Under the pieces are notes generated by a model. That model had not been told where the DNA came from. It made no database searches and saw nothing but the letters and a program-made list of their open reading frames with translations. From NCBI RefSeq assembly GCF_030272615.1, contig NC_081409.1:915287340-915349339 (forward strand): a stretch of 62,000 nt of DNA, read 5' to 3'. Below, piece after piece: positions 55,787 to 62,000 of the stretch (positions within the stretch are counted from its first letter, which is position 1; every line of letters starts with the position of its first letter). The translations under genes were made by a program, and so were the position numbers. The stretch comes from Cryptomeria japonica (taxonomy: Eukaryota > Streptophyta > Pinopsida > Cupressales > Cupressaceae).

Positions 55787-58612
55787 GAGTCCGACATTGA
55801 ATATATTCTAAGGAGGTCAATAAGATCTTGGACATTCCAAGAGCGAAATTTCATTACTAAGAATAAAGAGGAATTTCATAACTATTTAACTCTTAAAAAA
55901 ATAGTGGTTTTACATAAGTTATTTTGAGAAGAAAATACTGAAGTGGATGTTGAGAATTGACATTTATCTCTTTTCTAAAACATACTCTCTCTTCTCTAGT
56001 ACTCTAGGTGGTATACAAAAATGTCATAGATATTTAGATGGGGGAGAGTGAACAAGAACCAATGGTTGTGAAGATAAAAATGATGCTAGATGGGGTAACC
56101 AAGGAAATCTCCTAGAGGAAGGCTCTTTAGTAGTGAAACCTATTTCTAATTCTAGGAATGGTTTACAATATTTGAAAATTACTCTAGTAGATTTTGATCC
56201 TAAGTGGCTTGCGCTTTAGTGTAGCTACTGATAGAGATAGCACTCATTATTTCGTGATGTGAAATCATTGTCCATTTTTTCTAATTTTTTAAAGAAGGAA
56301 CCTCAACAAATCAAGGAGGTGATTTGATCTAGGGGCCCACAAAAGGGAGATAATTAATCTCGTGTTTAGTGTATTTTCACCTAAAATAGGTATTAGGTAG
56401 ATTGAGGTATACTACATGCTATCTATTTAGTTAATATTTTTAATCTAAATTTTCATAAATTCTTTTCAACCCTTAGACAAATTGATCTTGACATGGACAC
56501 ACATTTATGGATGAAACTAATAGAACCTATCAAGCTCAACACAAATTACACTCCCAATGTAAGTAGTAATGGTACTTAAAAGTTCTAGCAAGGAAGGGAT
56601 AAACCCATGAGTGTAGGATAAATTTGCACATGAAGTTTTTTCTCATATGATATGATGAAATCCTGCATCGAGGGATGATAAACTAATAGGGATGCATGGA
56701 AATCCATAAACAATGCTTGAGAATGCTATCAACATTGTTGGCCTTAGTGAAATGAGAAAGAAAGAACACTTTCCTGATATTTCAGATAGTTTCAAGCTAA
56801 ACTGCATGTGTGTTCCAATGCTTGTTGACCCAACTGTAGAGCATGCTTCAAGGGGAATTATTCCAACAAAATACCTATAAAAGTAAAATGCTCTAGCCAC
56901 TTACATGCATTGTTAAACTTAGGGATGAGTAAAACCTCCTTGATTGAGGAATCAAGATGTGTGCCTTGTGAGAATCATTCAAAAGAAATTTTGATGTCCA
57001 CATGTTTGGAGGTTCCATTATAAAGAGTCATCCAACTATCAACACCAATATGAACTATTGTGTTGAAGCCATTTGAAGCCAGAAAATGGACCAGCTAAAA
57101 CCCCACAATAAATGTGGAAGGGTTAAAGTTTTCATGTGTGAAAGGTATGATTTTTCATAAAGATAGAAAAAAGATAGTATAAAGACACAAACCCTAATAT
57201 AGCCAAATTCATAATCAATATATTACAATTTAAATAAAATTTGTTATCATATACTTCATACTCTAATGTGTTATTCTAATCATTACATAATTATACTTAA
57301 TATATGTATAAGAATAATCACATCTTGTCAATTTATAATTATATCCAAGTTATTAATTTTATCACAAATTTCATAGAGATCATTAATTTTATGATAGGTT
57401 TCATCAAAGTCATTAGTGGCTAAGCCATATATATAGTAACTATACTCATTACTAAAAGTTTTGAATTCTCTTATATTTTCAGTAGTGAAGAATGCACACA
57501 TTTTCTGACCTATCCATACTAATGTTTCAAGCAACTTATGTAAGGTGTTCTACATCTTGACCTGTGACTATTTGTGTATTTAGATATGCATTTGAAGGTT
57601 CGTCCGTAATTCTTGCGTGTATCCTGCATCTCGTTATCGTTTTCTCCAACAGGCTAAATACATAGATCATTATCATAGGTTTTGTTTGGCCATTTTGTTT
57701 TAGCAGTACCTGAGAATAATGAAAATAACGGCCGCCCATCATAGCAAACTTTTGACGGGTGATTTATAGAATCATGGGGACGTGCATACAACTAATGGCC
57801 TGAACTAAAAGTTGTGAACATAATTTTATTAAAATATCTCAAAAGCTGTTGATATTACGGTGGAAGCTCTTAAGTAATTGAAGTAAATAAATAAATTTTA
57901 GAAAATGAAACCATCTTTTAATCGTTCTAAAGTTGATCACCAAAGAATTGAAGAGAAAGGCAGAGAAATAACAGAATAATAGAACATATTTTTTCTATGC
58001 ATGTCAAGTCAACAGGGTTACTGCTCTTTTTCTGTATCGATGTTTATAAGACTCTGCTCTGTTTCACATTAGTTGAGCTTAGAAACCCTTATAACAGTAA
58101 ACTTGTTCACACACAAAAGACGGCTCTGTTTTTCTCTTTTGCAGAGACACACAAAACAACTAACTAAGTTTTCTATTCTAATAAACACTAAATACAAAAA
58201 AACTCTCAATAGAGTGGCTGCCTTGTTTCATACGAAGATGATAAAGAAAATTAAATATGCTCAATATATTACAAAATAAAAAGGATTGAAAGGGAAGTTT
58301 GAACCCATTCGATCAAGAGGCTGGCCATACTAGCAAATAAAGGCAAGCCGGGATCGAACAGGGGAAATGGATCACTTCTAATAAATGTTCCCATTCAACA
58401 TGAGTTTTAAGAACAGAGAGATTAGGGGATATTCCAAGTAGCTTTTCTGAAACATATTTTCTTCAATTAAAATATATGTCTGGGAGAGCAAATAATAAAG
58501 GAGAAACTAACATAGCAACTGGCAATCCCATTGCTCGAGATTTCTTTATTTTCTTCAAATCCAAAGTAAAAGATTGAAAATGTTGAGTAGTGATAGACAG
58601 CTCTTATGCTTC
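55787..58612. other. no recognised feature
   Basis: 2.8 kb of AT-rich DNA. Frames of up to 85 codons occur but show no motif I know. It could be old intergenic DNA or an eroded element. Confidence 0.5.
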
Positions 58613-59790
58613 TGTAGATGTCTAAAAATGGTCAACACTTGTGGAGTCATACTTTAACATTTGCGCATTGCCTTATTTTAGGGTTCTTGCATCGCATTAA
58701 CATTTTTTCTATGTTGCGCACTTGGTCTTTATCATTTGCAAGCATTGAGTCCTTCTTTTGCATTCCTCATTTTTATCGCTTTCGAATCAGATCATTTGCG
58801 ATTATCAATCTCGTCATTTTGCGATCGATTCATCATCGATCCTTGTCCTTGTCAATCTCGTCATTTTGCGATCGATTTGTCATTGATCCTTATCAACTTG
58901 CCAATCATGTCAATTTGGATCGATTAGTCATTGTTCCTCGTCAATTGGCGCTTATCAATTTGATCTCCTTGTCAATCTTGGTCAATTTGTCATTGATTTT
59001 TGTCAACCAATTTTAATCATTTATCAACATTGGTCCCTTGTCAATCATAATCATGATCGAACCTACATTAATTTCTTGTTGTCTTGACCTAATTCCTTGT
59101 CCTCTTATTTCTAGGGTTTTATGATTTGTTCATTTAATCCTTTTCTTATTCTTTGTGGGTTAAATAAATCTATTTATTTAGTCCTAGGTCTCTTTCATGA
59201 ATTAATTAATGGATTCCTAATTTCCACCTCATTTCTAATTTTCCTAATTCTTAATTTCCACCTCATTTTCTAATTTGCTAAATTTAATTTCCACCTAATC
59301 AATTCCTCTCTAGTCTCTCCCTATTTTTGTGCTTCGGTGGAAGCATGAATTTCTCATGCGTCATACCGTTGGCATAGCAAGATGTCATAGGCTTTTAGTC
59401 CTCTAACCTTTGCATTGGCAATATGTCATAATTCATGACATAGAAGGTGTCATAACCTTCTTCCTTCAACTCAATTTTGCCATTTTTGAAATCAATTGCC
59501 TCTAATATCAATTTCATGCTAATCTAGTCCTCTCTCTGATTTGTCTATAAATTGGATGAGTTTCTTCAATCAAAGGGGATCAATCAACCACACTTCTAGA
59601 ATCCTTGTGCTATCAAAATCAATCTTCCTTCATGCTTTTGCACTTGTAGGTGAGATCCACACAAATCCGCTATTTGGAGGAGAAAGGAGAACAATGGAGG
59701 TCAATTGAAAGAGGCATTGGTGATGGATTTTCATTTATTTTGAGTGTCTTGTTTTCAATTCTTCTATTGATTGTAATTAGGATTTATTTC
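58613..59790 (+). mobile_element. LTR-like segment, truncated on the right
   Basis: It starts TGTAGATGTCTAAAAATGG. It contains a run of gtcaatttgtcattgat-type phrases (58850-59050) and a TATA box ctataaatt (59545-59553) followed by leader-like sequence. At 59791 another LTR-type start, TGTAGCGTCG, takes over after atttc, which suggests a second insertion. Confidence 0.5.
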
Positions 59791-61410
59791 TGTAGCGTCG
59801 TAAATTGTACGCACTCGCTAGGGTGGTACAATTTCGCACCTAGTTTAGCACCCGCCTTAGTGCATTTTGCATTTTGCATTGCATTTCTCCTTAAGCACTT
59901 AATTAATCAAATTAATTAGGTCTAAGGCCCTATTTCATCATTTTCTACATCATAAAGTTGGGCCCTTTCACTAAAGCGTGCCCTTCGCATTTTATTACAC
60001 CACTTAATCAAAAACCCTAATTAAGTCCTATTTCGAACTTTGGGGGGGTTGGTTTCGGGGTCTAAACATCTCGAAATCACCTGTAACTTCGGGATTCTCT
60101 CTAAAATCATCATATCCGACGGCCCTGAAAATTTGGTGAAAAGTTGTCGGGACCATGGCGCCCGTGCAACATGGTCCTGGACATTTTTCCCGAAATTTTG
60201 GGAGCACGATCCAATCATAAAATAAAGCTTAACCCCAAGAAATTGGTGGGATATTCAATCTCTAGGTCGGCCAAAATACGAATTTACGACCTAGGGTTTC
60301 ATACATAAGAGCTCTCTTTCCTCATTTGAAGGGATCGGATTATTGTTTTCAGGAACTTCATATGCAACGAAAGAGAAGATCTTTGAGGACTTCAACAACA
60401 CTCAACATCATTTTATCAAGAATCTATCAAATTCATTCATCCACTTAGGGCTTGGAAGACATTGAAGAACAATAAGAGATTACCGACTGAAGATTGGCTC
60501 GTACTCCTCCCTCGAGGGTTGGGTATGATTTCGTATTGTTTTCATGTCTTTGCATAAGCTTTGATACATCATTTATTCATGCTTTAGATCACATTGCATC
60601 TTGATTTAGAGCATTTACATTATCATTTACAAGCAATTAGGGTTTACTTTCTAGGTTGCTCTAGTTTGCTTTCTTGCATTTTGGACCTTGCACACACACT
60701 AGGTCTGCACACACAATACATTTTACAAAACAACTTGGCTATTCATGGAGGTGGAAATCACCGAAGCGGGGGTTTGACTAAGGCAAAACCCTATATAGCC
60801 GCCCCTCCCCCTTTTCAGATATTATTGCAGGTTTCGGGATTCGGACGACGTCGCGGGACACAGATCCGAAGAGAGAAGGCTGAGGCAGAACCCTGTGTGA
60901 AATTGCAGCTCAGAAGACCAGGACAGGGGCGCTGGGCGCCCTGGTCCCTGGGACAGAGGCGCTGGGCGCCCTGGTCCTCCGGACAGACAGCTTTCCGATG
61001 ACTTTTCGATAGTGTTTCAGGGTGCAGAACAGTGGTTTCCGGTGCAGTTTTCAGGACAGTGGCGCCCGCGCCCCCGTCCCGAACATTTTCAGTCCGATTT
61101 CGACTCCGGGTACATATCTGCATTCTTATTTTATCCTTACACTTACAGCTGTTCATTGTTTAATCTCAATTCTGCAATCTTGTTATTAGTTCATACTTGC
61201 ATTTTGAGATTAGGGTTTGAACTTGCATTACTTGATCTTACAATTTCAACAAGGGAATAGAAATCCTAATAGATATCCCGTGGCTCTCTCTTTCACCAAA
61301 AGAAGTAGCCAATTGTGCGATATCTCTAGGCTCTTTCGTATTCCGTAATGTGTGTCGAAAGGTAGGATTAGGGCATGATTAACCTAGTCTCGCTTTTTTT
61401 CCCCTACACA
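59791..61410 (+). mobile_element. Gypsy-type LTR with GC-rich hairpins, end approximate
   Basis: It starts TGTAGCGTCG; aaattgtac (59802-59810) and gtacaattt (59826-59834) form a perfect hairpin at the edge. It has ggaccatg/catggtcc (60150-60157, 60170-60177) and two tandem ggacag-ggcgctgggcgcc units (60921, 60951). From about 60,640 it is homologous to 9,950-10,717. It ends near cctacaca (61410); no primer site follows that I accept, so a solo or truncated LTR is possible. Confidence 0.55.
60921..60977. repeat. GC-rich direct repeat with internal palindrome
   Basis: Two 27-bp units, starting 60921 and 60951, share all but one base and centre on GGCGCTGGGCGCC. A diverged relative begins at 61054. 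Confidence 0.9.
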
Positions 61411-62000
61411 TGCCGCATTTCCCACCATAGCTACAATCTGTTTACCATGTGTTTGCAAAGGCCATAGGTCAAATATTTCCTTTATATCTAATAAGAGTAA
61501 TTATTTTTTATTTTTACAAATAAAATATTTCTATAAATATGCCTTTATCAAGAATCTCCCAAAATGCCTGAAGTCCATTTGAGATGTATGTGTGGTCTAA
61601 ACATAATACAAATTTGCCCATTCAAAATGTTTTCACTTTGAAATCAGAAACATTAATTTTTTTATTTACTTTTATAAATCATAACAGAAAGTTTGAAATT
61701 CATTTAATTTTTATTTTTTATGTTATGTGATTGGATAATATTTTAGTTATATTTAACAATATGATAATAAAAACTTATCATCTTAAAACATTTTTGTAAG
61801 TGAATTTTTTTAAATTGAAATAAAACTTTATAAAATAGAAAGAAAAAAATTAGAACTGCACAATAATTTGTAATAGAATAGACAATTTAATACCAATTTA
61901 ATGAGATGAAAACATTAGGCATAGATTGATAATACCACTTGTCTACACATTTAAAAAAATAGGAGATCAGAAGCATGAAATGTGTTGGTCATAAGTTTTT
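61411..62000. other. AT-rich stretch, nothing recognised
   Basis: No frame, repeat or promoter is identified in the last 590 bp. Confidence 0.5.

Noticed and set aside
58618-59016. Plus-strand 132-codon ORF
   Set aside because: It arises from the gtcaatttgtcattgat repeats of an LTR-like segment; hydrophobic repetition without domain structure.
61411-61430. tgccgcatttcccacc as a primer site after the LTR end
   Set aside because: It lacks the TGG start and does not resemble the primer sites seen elsewhere in the window.

Overview
This looks like repeat-dominated nuclear DNA of a seed plant with a large genome. The sequence shows plant-type Copia and Ty3/Gypsy retrotransposons with Met-tRNA-type primer sites, a tRNA-derived SINE, TTTAGGG telomere-type motifs and a captured plant mobile domain gene. 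A conifer or other gymnosperm is my inference from the mix of old, long, nested elements; the sequence does not prove it. I see no convincing single-copy host gene. Almost every reading frame belongs to a transposable element, and nearly all are broken.

Layout. (1) 1-8.9 kb: a decayed cut-and-paste-type element with two convergent multi-exon genes. A transposase-like gene is on + (131-2981) and an accessory gene on - (8558-5969). Satellite-like arrays lie between them, and a cluster of GCGTACG motifs marks the right end. (2) 8.9-11.6 kb: a degraded LTR-like stretch with a primer site near 10721, then an orphan copy of the C-terminal tail of the antisense protein found at 31 kb. (3) 11,769-35,542: an older Copia element with 1.58 kb LTRs and target duplication cacca. 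Its 3' LTR is split by (4) a young Ty3/Gypsy element of Tat type at 18,570-34,825, with 777-bp LTRs differing at only about 3 positions and target duplication actgc. The inner element carries gag, protease, reverse transcriptase, two RNase H modules, integrase and an antisense two-exon plant mobile domain gene.

(5) 36.0-38.05 kb: a Copia pol fragment nearly identical to the Copia at 43.7-48.3 kb, starting at a 23-bp inverted duplication and cut at 38,055 by LTR-type DNA. (6) 38.06-42.2 kb: LTR-like non-coding DNA with minus-strand promoters and eleven hairpin motifs, mostly spaced about 170 bp. (7) 43.3-43.56 kb: a minus-strand SINE. (8) 43.75-48.3 kb: a Copia element with a 3' LTR and a TC microsatellite but no visible 5' LTR. 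(9) 48.5-55.8 kb: minus-strand Copia remnants, including one element with its integrase and reverse transcriptase deleted. (10) 55.8-58.6 kb: no recognisable feature. (11) 58.6-61.4 kb: two LTR-type segments, one apparently inserted in the other. The remainder is AT-rich.

Genes work together only within elements: gag packages, pol copies and integrates. The two unusual arrangements are the convergent two-gene DNA element at the left and the antisense mobile-domain gene in the young Gypsy element.
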